Positions 1-8,515 of a stretch of 64,000 nucleotides of DNA are shown in pieces (within the stretch, counting starts at the first letter, position 1; each line of letters opens with the position of its first letter). The stretch lies in NCBI RefSeq assembly GCF_025791835.1, contig NZ_JAOXLP010000011.1, positions 81,060 to 145,059 of the forward strand, written 5' to 3'. Made by a program: the position numbers and the translations under genes. The DNA is from Roseomonas xinghualingensis (GTDB lineage Bacteria; Pseudomonadota; Alphaproteobacteria; Acetobacterales; Acetobacteraceae). Below the pieces are notes generated by a model. That model worked only from the letters and a program-made list of their open reading frames with translations. It did no database searches and was not told the DNA's origin.

Positions 1-135
1 TCTCTGAAGAGTCTGGGCAATGCCGAGGAACTGCTGGCCGCCGCCGGGATCGAGCCGACGCGGCGTGCGGAGACGCTGAGCGTGCCGGAGTTCGAGACGC
101 TGGCGCGGGTGCTTGTGGCTCGGCAAGCAAGCTGA
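1..135 (+). CDS. rsmA: Ribosomal RNA small subunit methyltransferase A, C-terminal fragment
   Basis: Only the last 44 codons lie in the window; the reading frame is open from base 1 to TGA at 133-135. The tail contains the segment RRAETLSVPEFETLARVL, which matches the C-terminal helical domain of KsgA/RsmA, the enzyme that dimethylates two adjacent adenines near the 3' end of 16S rRNA. The catalytic Rossmann domain is outside the window, so the call rests on this tail alone. The next gene is on the opposite strand and ends 17 bp away, so the two converge. Confidence 0.72.
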   Translation, partial: SLKSLGNAEELLAAAGIEPTRRAETLSVPEFETLARVLVARQAS

Positions 136-152
136 GAGGCCGGCGTCTCGGC

Positions 153-578
153 TCACCTGTGGCGCAGGACGCGCTCGCTTATGCCCGCGACGGTTTCCAC
201 GGTCAGGCGGTTCAGATCGGAGCTGAGGCGCCTTGCATTCGGGCTGGACGCGATCCTCGCTCGGATCGAGCCGTCGGCCAGTGCATGTTGCAGGACAGAC
301 AGGTCCAGGCCTGTGGCGAGAAGGCGGGCCATGGCTTCTCGGTATTTTGGCTCGGCTGCCTCTAACTCCGCTCGCATCGCTGCTTCAAGCCGCAGGCCTT
401 CCGGATCCTCTCCGCCGCCAACGGCGGCGAGGGTCAGCTGTTCCAGGTCCGGCAGGGTGCCGCGATGCCGTTCCACATACTCGCGCGCGAGCGCGAGTGC
501 GGTGGGATCCCCCTGCGCCGAAGCGGGGCTCAGGGGGAGTGCGGCCAGCAACAGGATCGGGATGGCGCGACGGCGCAT
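153..578 (-). CDS. Small secreted protein of unknown function
   Basis: A 141-residue protein with a clear Sec-type signal peptide: MRRR, a hydrophobic stretch, and a likely cleavage after ASA near residue 21. The mature part is predicted to be mostly helical and rich in Ala, Leu, Glu and Arg, with no cysteines and no motif that I recognise. It lies 33 bp downstream of glpD on the same strand, so it could be the last cistron of that operon. Codon use resembles its neighbours. Function is unknown. Confidence 0.6.
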   Translation of the reverse strand: MRRRAIPILLLAALPLSPASAQGDPTALALAREYVERHRGTLPDLEQLTLAAVGGGEDPEGLRLEAAMRAELEAAEPKYREAMARLLATGLDLSVLQHALADGSIRARIASSPNARRLSSDLNRLTVETVAGISERVLRHR

Positions 579-611
579 GAAGGGCTCCGGGGCCTGGGCG
601 GCGCAACGAGG

Positions 612-2120
612 CTAAGCGGCCTTGCGCAATTCCGCGAAGCGTGACGCGAAGGCCTCTCGCTCAGGCGGGGTCATGTGCAGGCCGCGCTTGGTGCGGCGCC
701 ACAGCACGTCCTCCGGCTCCACCACCCATTCGCGGGCCCGCATCCATTCCAGTTCCCGTGCGGTGATGCCGCCGCCGAGGTCGCCGCCCAGCGCCTCGAT
801 GGAGCTGGCTCCGTCGATCGCCCGCTCCAGCTCGCTGCCATGGGTGCGGATCAGCCGGTCCAGCAGGGGGCGCGGCATCCAGGGATGGGCACGGGCCATG
901 CTCTCGGTGAAGGCGGCGCGGGAGAGGCCGCCGAGATCGCCGCCGGGCAGGGCGGCGCGGCCGGTCCAGGAGGTGCCGGGGCGGCCGAGTGCGCGGCCGA
1001 TCTGCTCGGCCGCATCCTCCGCCAGGCGGCGGTAGGTGGTGATCTTGCCGCCCAGCACGGAAAGCAGCGGCGCGCCCTGCGTGTCCATCTTCAGCGTGTA
1101 GTCGCGCGTGACGGAGGAAGGGTTGTCCGCGCCATCGTCATGCAACGGGCGCACGCCGGAATAGGTCCAGACAATGTCCTGCGGCGTCACGGGCTTGCGG
1201 AACTGGCGGGAAACGGCCTGGCAGAGATAGGCGGCCTCCTCCGGCGTGCAGTGCGGCTTCCCTTCGGACGGGTCGTGCGTCACGTCGGTGGTGCCGATGA
1301 GCGAGAACTCCTGCTCATAAGGAATGACGAAGATCACCCGCCGGTCATCATTCTGCAGGATATAGGCCTGCTCGCCCTTGTGCAGCGCGGGCACCACAAT
1401 GTGGCTGCCGCGCACAAGGCGCACACGGCCCTGCAAGGTGGTGCCGGTGGCATCCTGCGTCGCCATCACCCAGGGGCCGGCGGCATTGGCGATGGCGCGG
1501 GCGCGCACGGTGCGCTCGGCGCCATCAGCGGCGCGGAGCGTGACGGTCCAGGCATCGGCGGCGCGGCTGGCCTTCACGAATTCGGTGCGGGTCAGCACGG
1601 TGGCGCCGCGGTCGGCGGCGTCGCGCGCATTCAGCAGGACGAGGCGGCTGTCCTCGACCCAGCAATCCGAATAGGCGAAGCCGTGCGAGAACTCCGGCTG
1701 CTTCAGCGGCTCGCCCTGCGGCAGTCGGGCGAGATCCAGTGCCTCGCTGGCGGGCAGCGACTTGCGGCTGGCCAGGTGATCATAGAGGAACAGGCCGGCG
1801 CGGATCATCCAGCGCGGGCGCATTTCCGGTCGGTGCGGCAGGACGAAACGCATGGGCCAAACGATGTGCGGGGCGATGCCCAGCAGCACCTCGCGCTCGG
1901 CCAGCGCCTCGCGCACCAGGCGGAACTCATACTGCTCAAGATAGCGCAGCCCGCCATGGATGAGCTTGGAGGAGGAGGAGGAGGTCGCGTCCGCGATGTC
2001 CTTTCGCTCGACCAGCATCACGGAAAGGCCGCGACCCACGGCATCGCGCGCGATGCCGCAGCCATTCACGCCGCCGCCGATGACGAGGAGATCGACGACC
2101 TCCGGCAACTTGTTGTTCAT
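612..2120 (-). CDS. glpD: FAD-dependent glycerol-3-phosphate dehydrogenase
   Basis: A 502-residue protein that oxidises sn-glycerol 3-phosphate to dihydroxyacetone phosphate, passing electrons to quinone at the inner membrane. The FAD-binding GxGxxG motif is GGGVNG at residues 15-20. The family segment SSKLIHGGLRYLEQYEF follows near residue 50, preceded by a five-serine run encoded by a GGA-type triplet repeat on the plus strand near 1972-1985. The C-terminal DAO_C domain is complete. The start ATG (2118-2120) overlaps the upstream phnE stop as TGATG, which implies translational coupling to the phosphonate-type transporter. An upstream in-frame start at 2213 would lie inside phnE and was not used. 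Confidence 0.93.
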   Translation of the reverse strand: MNNKLPEVVDLLVIGGGVNGCGIARDAVGRGLSVMLVERKDIADATSSSSSKLIHGGLRYLEQYEFRLVREALAEREVLLGIAPHIVWPMRFVLPHRPEMRPRWMIRAGLFLYDHLASRKSLPASEALDLARLPQGEPLKQPEFSHGFAYSDCWVEDSRLVLLNARDAADRGATVLTRTEFVKASRAADAWTVTLRAADGAERTVRARAIANAAGPWVMATQDATGTTLQGRVRLVRGSHIVVPALHKGEQAYILQNDDRRVIFVIPYEQEFSLIGTTDVTHDPSEGKPHCTPEEAAYLCQAVSRQFRKPVTPQDIVWTYSGVRPLHDDGADNPSSVTRDYTLKMDTQGAPLLSVLGGKITTYRRLAEDAAEQIGRALGRPGTSWTGRAALPGGDLGGLSRAAFTESMARAHPWMPRPLLDRLIRTHGSELERAIDGASSIEALGGDLGGGITARELEWMRAREWVVEPEDVLWRRTKRGLHMTPPEREAFASRFAELRKAA

Positions 2121-2947
2121 CAAAGAAGCCTTGCCCGCACGCGGGTCACTACGATTTCTGCGACCAGCACAACGGCCAGGATCGCGAGAAGGATGGTGGC
2201 GACCTGGTCCCACTGGAAGAAGTTGATCGCATCCTCCAGCACCACGCCGATTCCGCCCGCACCCACCAGGCCCAGCACGGCGCTCTCGCGCACGTTGATG
2301 TCCCAGCGGAAGAGGGCGACGCCCCAGAAGGCCGGGCGGATCTGCGGCCAGACGGCCTTGAGCATCTCCGCGCCCCAGGGGGCGCCGGCGGCGCGCAGCG
2401 CCTCACGCGGGCCGGGGTTCATCTCCTCCAGCGCCTCGGCCAGCAGCTTGCCGACGAAGCCGATGGAACGGAAGGCGATGGCGAAGACGCCCGCCGCCGC
2501 GCCTGGCCCGAAGACCGCCACGAAGATCAGCGCCCAGACCAGCGAGTTCACCGAGCGCGAGGCCACCAGCCCCACCTGCGCCAGCGCGTTCAGCGCGGGG
2601 ATGCGGCAGATGTTGCGTGCGGCCAGAAGCGCCAGAGGGATCGCCATGAGGAAGCCGAAGACGGTGCCGAGCGTCGCGATGTGCAGCGTCTCGATCAGCG
2701 CGCCATGGACCGTGGTGGGGTAGTAGGCGAGATCGGGCGGCCACATCCGCAGCAGCAGATCGGCCATCTGCTCCGGCGCATCGATCAGGAACTCGGGGAT
2801 GATGTCGATCGTCCGCACCGCCCAGACCGTGGCGGCGACGATGGTGAGCGTCATTACCCAGCGCGTGAGGCGCTCGGCGGGGGTGTGGCGGATCCATTCG
2901 CGGCGCAGCGGCGCCAGCGTGTCTCCGGTTGTCGTGGTGGCGCTCAT
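2120..2947 (-). CDS. phnE: Phosphonate-type ABC transporter permease, second copy
   Basis: A 275-residue inner-membrane permease of the PhnE family with about six hydrophobic segments. The cytoplasmic EAA-type loop, which contacts the ATPase, is visible around ALRAAGAPWGAEMLKAVWPQ. The C-terminal segment VLGLVGAGGIGVVLEDAI is typical of PhnE. It overlaps the first permease by ATGA (2944-2947) and glpD by TGATG. Two adjacent different PhnE proteins probably form a heterodimeric channel. Actual substrate specificity (phosphonate, phosphite or phosphate ester) cannot be read from the permease. Confidence 0.9.
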   Translation of the reverse strand: MSATTTTGDTLAPLRREWIRHTPAERLTRWVMTLTIVAATVWAVRTIDIIPEFLIDAPEQMADLLLRMWPPDLAYYPTTVHGALIETLHIATLGTVFGFLMAIPLALLAARNICRIPALNALAQVGLVASRSVNSLVWALIFVAVFGPGAAAGVFAIAFRSIGFVGKLLAEALEEMNPGPREALRAAGAPWGAEMLKAVWPQIRPAFWGVALFRWDINVRESAVLGLVGAGGIGVVLEDAINFFQWDQVATILLAILAVVLVAEIVVTRVRARLL

Positions 2948-3753
2948 CGCATGGCAGCCCGGATGCGGCCGGAGATCACCTCGGCCAGGAGGATGAGGGC
3001 GATGATGGCGAGCAGGATCGCCGAGACGAAGTCGTAGTCAAAGCGCTTGAAGGCCGCGAAGAGCGTGCCGCCGATGCCGCCCGCGCCCACGATGCCGACC
3101 AGCGTCGAGTTCCGCAGGTTGCTGTCCAGCTGGTACAGGCTGAAGCCGACGAAGCGCGACGCGACCTGCGGCAGTACCGCATAGATCAACACGGCCATGG
3201 CCGAGGCGCCGGTGGCGCGTACGGCTTCCACGGGCTTCATGGAGATTTCCTCCACGGCTTCCGCGAAAAGCTTGGCGGCAAAGCCGATGGAAGCGACGAC
3301 GAGGGCGGCCACGCCGGCCATCGCGCCGAAGCCGATCGCCTTCACGAAGATGATGGCGACGATCACGTAGTGCAGGCTGCGGCAGACCGCAATGAAGGCC
3401 CGCACCGGGCCGGAGACCCACCAGGGCGCGAGGTTGCGCGCCGCAAGCAGGCCGAGCGGCAGGGAGAGGATGATGCCGACGACTGTGGCGAGCACCGCGA
3501 TCTGGATGCTCTCGAGCAGGCCTTCGAGCAGCAGTTCCCAGCGTTCGAAATTCGGCGGCACCATGCGCGCCAGGAAGCGCCCGCCCTCGCCGAGGCCGGT
3601 GATGAACCGGCCGAGGCCGAGATCAAGCTGGCTCGCCGCGTAGAAGAGATAGGCGATCAGCAGAATCCCGAGGATCCGCATGCCCCAGTCAGGGGCGAAG
3701 GCGCGGCGGGCGGAAGCCTCTGCCTGGGGGGCTGGGAGGGCGCTGTCGCTCAC
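2944..3753 (-). CDS. phnE: Phosphonate-type ABC transporter permease, first copy
   Basis: A 269-residue permease starting at GTG (3751-3753), which overlaps the phnC stop as GTGA. The first hydrophobic helix begins near residue 26 ([16 protein letters not shown]). The EAA-type loop reads [20 protein letters not shown] and the C-terminal part carries [18 protein letters not shown], as in PhnE. A longer open frame extends upstream to 4569 but runs antisense-like through phnC in another frame, so it is an artefact. The gene is the membrane partner of PhnC and the second PhnE. Confidence 0.9.
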   Translation of the reverse strand: MSDSALPAPQAEASARRAFAPDWGMRILGILLIAYLFYAASQLDLGLGRFITGLGEGGRFLARMVPPNFERWELLLEGLLESIQIAVLATVVGIILSLPLGLLAARNLAPWWVSGPVRAFIAVCRSLHYVIVAIIFVKAIGFGAMAGVAALVVASIGFAAKLFAEAVEEISMKPVEAVRATGASAMAVLIYAVLPQVASRFVGFSLYQLDSNLRNSTLVGIVGAGGIGGTLFAAFKRFDYDFVSAILLAIIALILLAEVISGRIRAAMR

Positions 3754-4517
3754 AACCAGTCCTCGCCGCCATAGATCTGGCTGAGGTGGCTGTCCTCCAG
3801 GTCCTCGGGCTTGCCGTCGAACACGATGGCGCCGCCTGACATGCCGACGATGCGCTTGGCGTAGCGCTTGGCGAGCGCGACATTGTGGATGTTGATGATG
3901 ACCGGCACGCCCTCGGCCCCCGCCAGGTTGGTCAGCATCTCCAGCACCTCGACCGAGGTGCGGGGGTCGAGGGAGGAGGTCGGCTCGTCGGCCAGCAGCA
4001 GGTCGGGCCGCTGCATCAGGGCGCGGGCGATGCCCACGCGCTGGCGCTGTCCGCCCGAAAGCGCATCGGCGCGGCGCGTGGCGTGTTCCGGCAGGCCGAC
4101 CGCATCCAGAAGCTGGAAGGCGCGGGCGATGTCCTGCTCCGGATACTTGCGCAGCCAGGCGCGCCAGAGCGGCACATAGCCAAGGCGCCCGCAGAGCACG
4201 TTCTCCATGACGGAGAGGCGCTCCACGAGGTTGTATTCCTGGAACACCATGCCGATCCGCCGCCGGGCGAGCCGCAAGGCCCGCCCGCGCAGCTTCGCGA
4301 CATCGATGCTGCCCTCGGCACCCGTCAGACGGATCTCGCCCTTGGTGGGCTCGACCAGCCGGTTGATGCAGCGGAGCAGTGTGGACTTGCCCGTGCCGGA
4401 GGGGCCGATGATGGCCGTGATCCCTTCGGCGCCGATGGACAGGTCCAGGTTCCGCAGCACCGGCTTGCCGGCCACGTACTCCTTGGTGAGCCCGCGGATG
4501 TCGAGGGCGGCGCTCAC
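3750..4517 (-). CDS. phnC: Phosphonate-type ABC transporter ATP-binding protein
   Basis: A 255-residue ATPase that powers the PhnDEE importer. Walker A is GPSGTGKST (residues about 38-46), the Q-loop is VFQEYNLVE, the signature is LSGGQRQR, Walker B is LLLADEP and the D-loop is SSLD, followed by the switch segment INIHN. All are intact. I place the start at GTG (4515-4517) because it overlaps the phnD stop as GTGA and gives the usual family length. Upstream in-frame ATG codons would run deep into phnD. Confidence 0.92.
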   Translation of the reverse strand: MSAALDIRGLTKEYVAGKPVLRNLDLSIGAEGITAIIGPSGTGKSTLLRCINRLVEPTKGEIRLTGAEGSIDVAKLRGRALRLARRRIGMVFQEYNLVERLSVMENVLCGRLGYVPLWRAWLRKYPEQDIARAFQLLDAVGLPEHATRRADALSGGQRQRVGIARALMQRPDLLLADEPTSSLDPRTSVEVLEMLTNLAGAEGVPVIINIHNVALAKRYAKRIVGMSGGAIVFDGKPEDLEDSHLSQIYGGEDWL

Positions 4518-5617
4518 GGCTTGGCCGCCGGCGCGTTGCCGCCTGCCTGCGGCACGTTGTGCACGCCACCGCTCTGGGTCTGCGTGCGGGCCGCGTTGCG
4601 GCGTGCTTCGGCCTCCAGCTCGCGCCGGCTCTCGGCGTCGAAGGCCGCGCGGTTGTAGGGGGCGTTCACCGCATCGGCCACGGCGCGCACCGGGGCCCAT
4701 TGCTCGGCATAGGTCGCGGGCCAGAAGCGGTCATTGCCGCCCAGGTCCTTCGCCATCGACTCAGGGAAGCGGTAGGACATGAAGCACTCGCGGATCTTCG
4801 TCTGCAGTTCCGGCTTCAGGTCATGCGACATGGCGAAGGATGAGGTGGGGAAGGGATCGCTCTGCCAGATGACGCGGAAGTTCTCGGCCTTCACCTGGCC
4901 GCGCGCGACCATGCGGGAATAGACGTCGGACGCCACCGGCGCCGCGTCGTAGTCGCCCGCGTTCACGCCCATCACGCTGCGGTCATGCCCGCCGGAATAG
5001 AGCACGCGGTAATCCTCGTCCGGCTTCAGGCCCTGCGCCGGGAAGAAGGCGCGCGGGGCGAGGTTGCCGGAGTTGGAGGTGGCGGAGGTGTGGGCGACGC
5101 GCTTGCCCTTGAGGTCCGCCAGGCTCTGGATGTTGCTGTCCGCGCGCACCAGCATCACGACGCGGTAGCTCTCGAAGCCGTCCGGCCCGCCCTTCACGGC
5201 GAAGGGCACGGCGCCGGCCAGGTTCACCGCGAAGGCGGTGGGGCCGGTGGAGAAGCCCGCGACATGCAGCCGGCCGGAGCGCATGGCCTCGACCTGTGCC
5301 GCATTGCTCGTCACCTGGAAGTACATGGTGCGCTTGCCGGTGCAACGCGTCAGGTGATCAACGAAGGGGCGGAACTGGCTGGCGTAGAGCGCCGGGTCCT
5401 CGACGGGGGTGTAGGTGAAGACGAGCGTCGAGGGATCGCGCTGGCGCGACGCCTCGGGCGTGTCCGCCACCATGTCGCGGTTGTTGTCGCAATAGCCCTC
5501 GTCCAGAGTGCCGCGGAAGCAGGCGCCATCGGCCTGCTGGGCGGGCGCCTGTGCGGCGGCGGGCAGGGCCAGGGCCATCAGCCCGGCCGGAATCGTGGCG
5601 AGTAGCAGGTTCCTCAT
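4514..5617 (-). CDS. phnD: Phosphonate-type ABC transporter periplasmic binding protein
   Basis: A 367-residue PhnD-family receptor with a Sec signal peptide cleaved near residue 22 (LPAAAQA). The family core is visible: [19 protein letters not shown] near the N terminus, the ligand-lobe segment GFSTGPTAF, and [18 protein letters not shown]. The C terminus carries an unusual extension of about 45 residues that is charged, then rich in Ala, Gln and Gly. The start overlaps the HAD phosphatase stop as ATGA (5614-5617). As the receptor it sets substrate specificity; the linkage to glpD suggests a three-carbon phosphate or phosphonate, which is inference only. Confidence 0.9.
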   Translation of the reverse strand: MRNLLLATIPAGLMALALPAAAQAPAQQADGACFRGTLDEGYCDNNRDMVADTPEASRQRDPSTLVFTYTPVEDPALYASQFRPFVDHLTRCTGKRTMYFQVTSNAAQVEAMRSGRLHVAGFSTGPTAFAVNLAGAVPFAVKGGPDGFESYRVVMLVRADSNIQSLADLKGKRVAHTSATSNSGNLAPRAFFPAQGLKPDEDYRVLYSGGHDRSVMGVNAGDYDAAPVASDVYSRMVARGQVKAENFRVIWQSDPFPTSSFAMSHDLKPELQTKIRECFMSYRFPESMAKDLGGNDRFWPATYAEQWAPVRAVADAVNAPYNRAAFDAESRRELEAEARRNAARTQTQSGGVHNVPQAGGNAPAAKP

Positions 5618-6450
5618 GCGGCGTTCTCCTCCATGTGTTTTGCGCGTGCGGCCAGCAGGGCCGCCGCGAATTCCGCGAAGCCGCGCCCGCCGGGCGCTTG
5701 TGTGACATAGGCGGGGGCGGACGCGATCCTGCCCAGATGGGGCAGCACATTGGCAACCCCCACAGAGAAGGGAATGGCGCCGAAGAGCGGCGCATCATTC
5801 GGGCTGTCTCCGAGGAAGGCGACCTGGTCGATCACCGAGGCCAGCGGGGAGAAGCGGGCGGCGAAGAGGTTCTCGATCCCCGCGCGCTTGTCCCAGTCGC
5901 CGAACCAGGCGTTCACATGGATGGAGGAAACCTTGGCCTGGGCACCGCCCGCCTCGAACACCTCGGCGATGCGGGCGGCATCCTCCAGCGGCAGGGGGCC
6001 TGCATCCTCGGCGAAATCCACGGCGGCGTCGAACAGGCGGAAGGGCTGGTCGGAGGCGATGCGCGTGCCGGGCACGGCCACCATGGCCTCGTCGGCCAGG
6101 GCCATCAGCCGGTCGCGATTAGCGAGGCGGGCGGCTTCCTCTTGCGCCTGCCAACGGACCATGCGGCGTGCGACTCGGTCTTCGGCATACCAGAGAGCGC
6201 CATTTTCCCCGACCACGGCGGCCACTGGCCACTGGCGGGCGATGGCGTCGCACCAGCCGGCCGGGCGCCCGGTCACCGGGATCACGGAAAGCCCTGCCTG
6301 CGCCAGCGACTCCATGGCCGAATAAGCGAGGGCGGGCAGGCGGCCCTCCTCGGTCAGGGTGTCGTCGATATCGGTCAGCACGAAGCGTAGCGCGGCCAGC
6401 CGTGAGGTCGGGGCGGCGCGCAGGGGCTGCGGGGCAGGCGTGTAGGCCAA
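5614..6450 (-). CDS. HAD-superfamily (type IIB) phosphatase
   Basis: A HAD hydrolase of about 278 residues. Motif I is DIDDT (aspartate nucleophile and acid/base), motif II is VTGRP and motif IV is FLGDSPNDAPLF; a type IIB cap lies between them. I prefer a TTG start at 6448-6450 because a GGAGG ribosome binding site (plus-strand 6458-6462) lies seven bases upstream. An earlier TTG at 6489 would put the direct repeats at 6467-6497 inside the gene. It overlaps phnD by ATGA, so it is the first cistron of the transporter-glpD operon and probably dephosphorylates an imported or derived phosphate ester. The substrate is unknown. Confidence 0.8.
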   Translation of the reverse strand: MAYTPAPQPLRAAPTSRLAALRFVLTDIDDTLTEEGRLPALAYSAMESLAQAGLSVIPVTGRPAGWCDAIARQWPVAAVVGENGALWYAEDRVARRMVRWQAQEEAARLANRDRLMALADEAMVAVPGTRIASDQPFRLFDAAVDFAEDAGPLPLEDAARIAEVFEAGGAQAKVSSIHVNAWFGDWDKRAGIENLFAARFSPLASVIDQVAFLGDSPNDAPLFGAIPFSVGVANVLPHLGRIASAPAYVTQAPGGRGFAEFAAALLAARAKHMEENAA

Positions 6451-6466
6451 GCGGGTTCCTCCAGTT

Positions 6467-6497
6467 AATGTGGAGGATGCCACTCTCAATGTGGAGG
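6467..6497 (-). promoter_or_regulatory. Direct-repeat candidate operator ahead of the HAD-phnDCEE-glpD operon
   Basis: Read on the minus strand, CCTCCACATT occurs twice (plus-strand 6488-6497 and 6467-6476), 21 bp apart, so on the same helical face. The repeats lie between the end of the DeoR-type repressor gene and the preferred start of the HAD phosphatase. DeoR/GlpR proteins are oligomeric and bind repeated sites, so this is a plausible operator. No clear -35/-10 pair was identified. Confidence 0.4.
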
Positions 6498-6498
6498 G

Positions 6499-7290
6499 TC
6501 AAACATCATTCGCGACATGGATTGCCACCTTGGCCTTCTCCAGCGCAGCGGTGAGGGAGGGGGGCGGGGGAGCATCCGTCACCAGATCGGTGAGAGTGGA
6601 AAGCTCGGTCACCCGTTCGAGATAGGCGCGGCCGAACTTGCCGGAATCGAGCAGCAGGACCCGGCGTGGCGCCCGTTCCAGCATGGCCCGCTTCACCCAG
6701 GCGGCGCGGCTCTCGGCATCGGTCGGGCCCTCCACCGTCAGTCCGGAGGCGCCGATGAAAGCCACATCGACGCTGAAGCGGCGCAGGAAGGCCTGGGTTT
6801 CGGCGCCGTAGAGGGCGCGCTCGGCGGCATAGAACTCTCCCGGCGCCACCAGGACGCGCAGCCTCTCCGCCTCCCCGGCGATGGAGACGGCGGGCAGGCT
6901 GTTGGTGATCAGCGTGGCTGCCACGCCGCGCATGGCCAGCGCGCGGACGAAGCGGGCGGTGGTGCTGCCGGCATCCACCATCAGCACGGCGCCGGGCTCC
7001 ACCAGGGCGGCGGCGGCGGCGCCGATGAGGGCGCGCTCGGTCCCTGCCATGGCCTCGCGGGCGGTGAAGTCTGGTTGCAGCCCGGCATGGGTGACGGAGG
7101 CACCGCCATAGGTGCGCCGCACGACGCCCTTTGCCGAGAGTTCCTCGATGTCCCGCCGTACCGTCTCTCCCGAGACGCCGAAGCGTGCCGCGAGTACGCT
7201 GATGCGTACCGTGGGATCCGTGTTCAGCGCCTGGAGGATGGCGGCGTGCCGCGCTTCCTTCCCCGGCGCGCCTTCCTGACGCCGTGCCAT
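6499..7290 (-). CDS. DeoR/GlpR-family transcriptional repressor
   Basis: A 263-residue regulator. The N-terminal helix-turn-helix is visible in VRISVLAARFGVSGETVRRD followed by the wing segment GVVRRTYGGA, typical of DeoR proteins. The C-terminal DeoRC sensor domain shows MVDAGSTTARF, LITNSLPAV and LLLDSGKFGR, the sugar-phosphate-binding loops of this family. Its gene ends 48 bp before the preferred HAD phosphatase start and points into that operon. GlpR-type members respond to glycerol 3-phosphate, which would fit glpD downstream, but the effector is inferred. Confidence 0.88.
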   Translation of the reverse strand: MARRQEGAPGKEARHAAILQALNTDPTVRISVLAARFGVSGETVRRDIEELSAKGVVRRTYGGASVTHAGLQPDFTAREAMAGTERALIGAAAAALVEPGAVLMVDAGSTTARFVRALAMRGVAATLITNSLPAVSIAGEAERLRVLVAPGEFYAAERALYGAETQAFLRRFSVDVAFIGASGLTVEGPTDAESRAAWVKRAMLERAPRRVLLLDSGKFGRAYLERVTELSTLTDLVTDAPPPPSLTAALEKAKVAIHVANDV

Positions 7291-7397
7291 GGCCGCAAGG
7301 TGATCGGGCAGCGCGCGGTGTGCAACATCCCAACCCCGTGGTCATGCGTCCCGGCCCGTGACAGGCTGACGAAGATGTTCAGATTCCGGAGCTGTCC

Positions 7398-8366
7398 ATG
7401 ATCCGCCGCCGCCATCTGGTCGCCACCGGCGCCCTCCTGCCGCTGGCCGCCCATGCCCAGGCGCCGGGTCAGGCGCCCCGCTCCATGCCGGCGCCGGGGC
7501 GTCGGGAATGGGCGGCGCAGGTGCCGCAGATCCGGCTGGGGGTGCTGGGCGGCGAATCCGAGAGTGACCGGCTCGGCCGCTACGACGCCTATCGCAAGCT
7601 CTTCGAGGATACCTTCGGCGTTCCCACCCGCATGTTCTTCGCCAGCGACTATTCCGGTGTGCAGCAGGCCTTCGCCGCGAAGCAGCTGGAGATCGCCAAC
7701 ATGTCCCCCGCCGCCTATGTCGGGGTGTGGCTGGACACGAATGGCGGGGTGGAGCCGATCCTGGTGACGCAGGAACCGGATGGCAGCACCAGCTATGTCG
7801 CGCTGATGTATGCGCGCGCGGATTCCGGCATCACGAAGCTGGAGGAGATGCGCGGCAAGGCCATGGCCTGGTCCGATCCCAATTCCGCTTCCGGCTATCT
7901 CATTCCCCGTGCGGAACTGCGCGCGGCGGGGATCACGCCAGAGACCTTCTTCGGCCGGACAGGCTTCGCGGGCGGGCATGACCAGGCGCTCGTGGCCGTG
8001 CTGCAGAAGCAGTATGACGCTGGCGTCTGCTGGTCCTCCGGCCAGGGCGACGAGGCGCGCGGCTTCACGCGCGGCGTGCTGACGGCCGCCGTGGAGAAGG
8101 GCCTGCTGGACATGAAGGACATCCGGATCATCTGGCGTTCGCGTCCGATCCAGAACGGCCCGGTCGTGGTGCGTTCGGACCTTCCTGCGTCCTTCAAGAA
8201 GGACATCGTGGACTTCCATTTGGCTTTGCCTTCCGCACATCCGGACATCCACAAGGCGGTGGAGCGCGGCAGTGCCATCGGCTGGCTGCCCACAAAGCAC
8301 GAGGATTACGAGGTCTTCGTGGATATGCGGCGGGCCGAGGCCTCGGAGCGCCGGCGGCGGCATTAA
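7398..8366 (+). CDS. Second PhnD-like periplasmic binding protein
   Basis: A 322-residue phosphate/phosphite/phosphonate receptor with a Tat-like N terminus (MIRRRHLVATGALLPLAAHAQA). Family features are the RLGVLGGESESDRLGRYDAYRKLF start of the first lobe, the ligand segment IANMSPAAYVGVW, and GKAMAWSDPNSASGYLIPR in the hinge region. It is divergent from the DeoR repressor with 107 bp between the starts. No second ATPase or permease lies nearby, so it may be an alternative receptor for the PhnCEE complex of the adjacent operon. Confidence 0.85.
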   Translation: MIRRRHLVATGALLPLAAHAQAPGQAPRSMPAPGRREWAAQVPQIRLGVLGGESESDRLGRYDAYRKLFEDTFGVPTRMFFASDYSGVQQAFAAKQLEIANMSPAAYVGVWLDTNGGVEPILVTQEPDGSTSYVALMYARADSGITKLEEMRGKAMAWSDPNSASGYLIPRAELRAAGITPETFFGRTGFAGGHDQALVAVLQKQYDAGVCWSSGQGDEARGFTRGVLTAAVEKGLLDMKDIRIIWRSRPIQNGPVVVRSDLPASFKKDIVDFHLALPSAHPDIHKAVERGSAIGWLPTKHEDYEVFVDMRRAEASERRRRH

Positions 8367-8515
8367 GGGCATGATCGGGATGGGCGGTGAATTGTGCCCT
8401 TTCCGAACGCCGTCTAAGGAACGTTCCGCCAGGGGTGGCTGTCGCCTTCCGGAACGGGCGCCCCGGGCATGATCCGCTGGCACGCGGTATGAACAAGAGC
8501 GAGGAACACCAAAGG

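Noticed and set aside
675..2723. Long plus-strand open frame (about 680 codons) opposite glpD and phnE
   Set aside because: It is antisense to well-supported genes, and its composition (His/Gly/Ala/Arg-rich) is that of a high-GC shadow frame.
2944..4569. A 541-codon minus-strand frame that would fuse phnC antisense-frame sequence to phnE
   Set aside because: The N-terminal part is a different frame of phnC with no protein similarity; the real phnE starts at GTG 3753.
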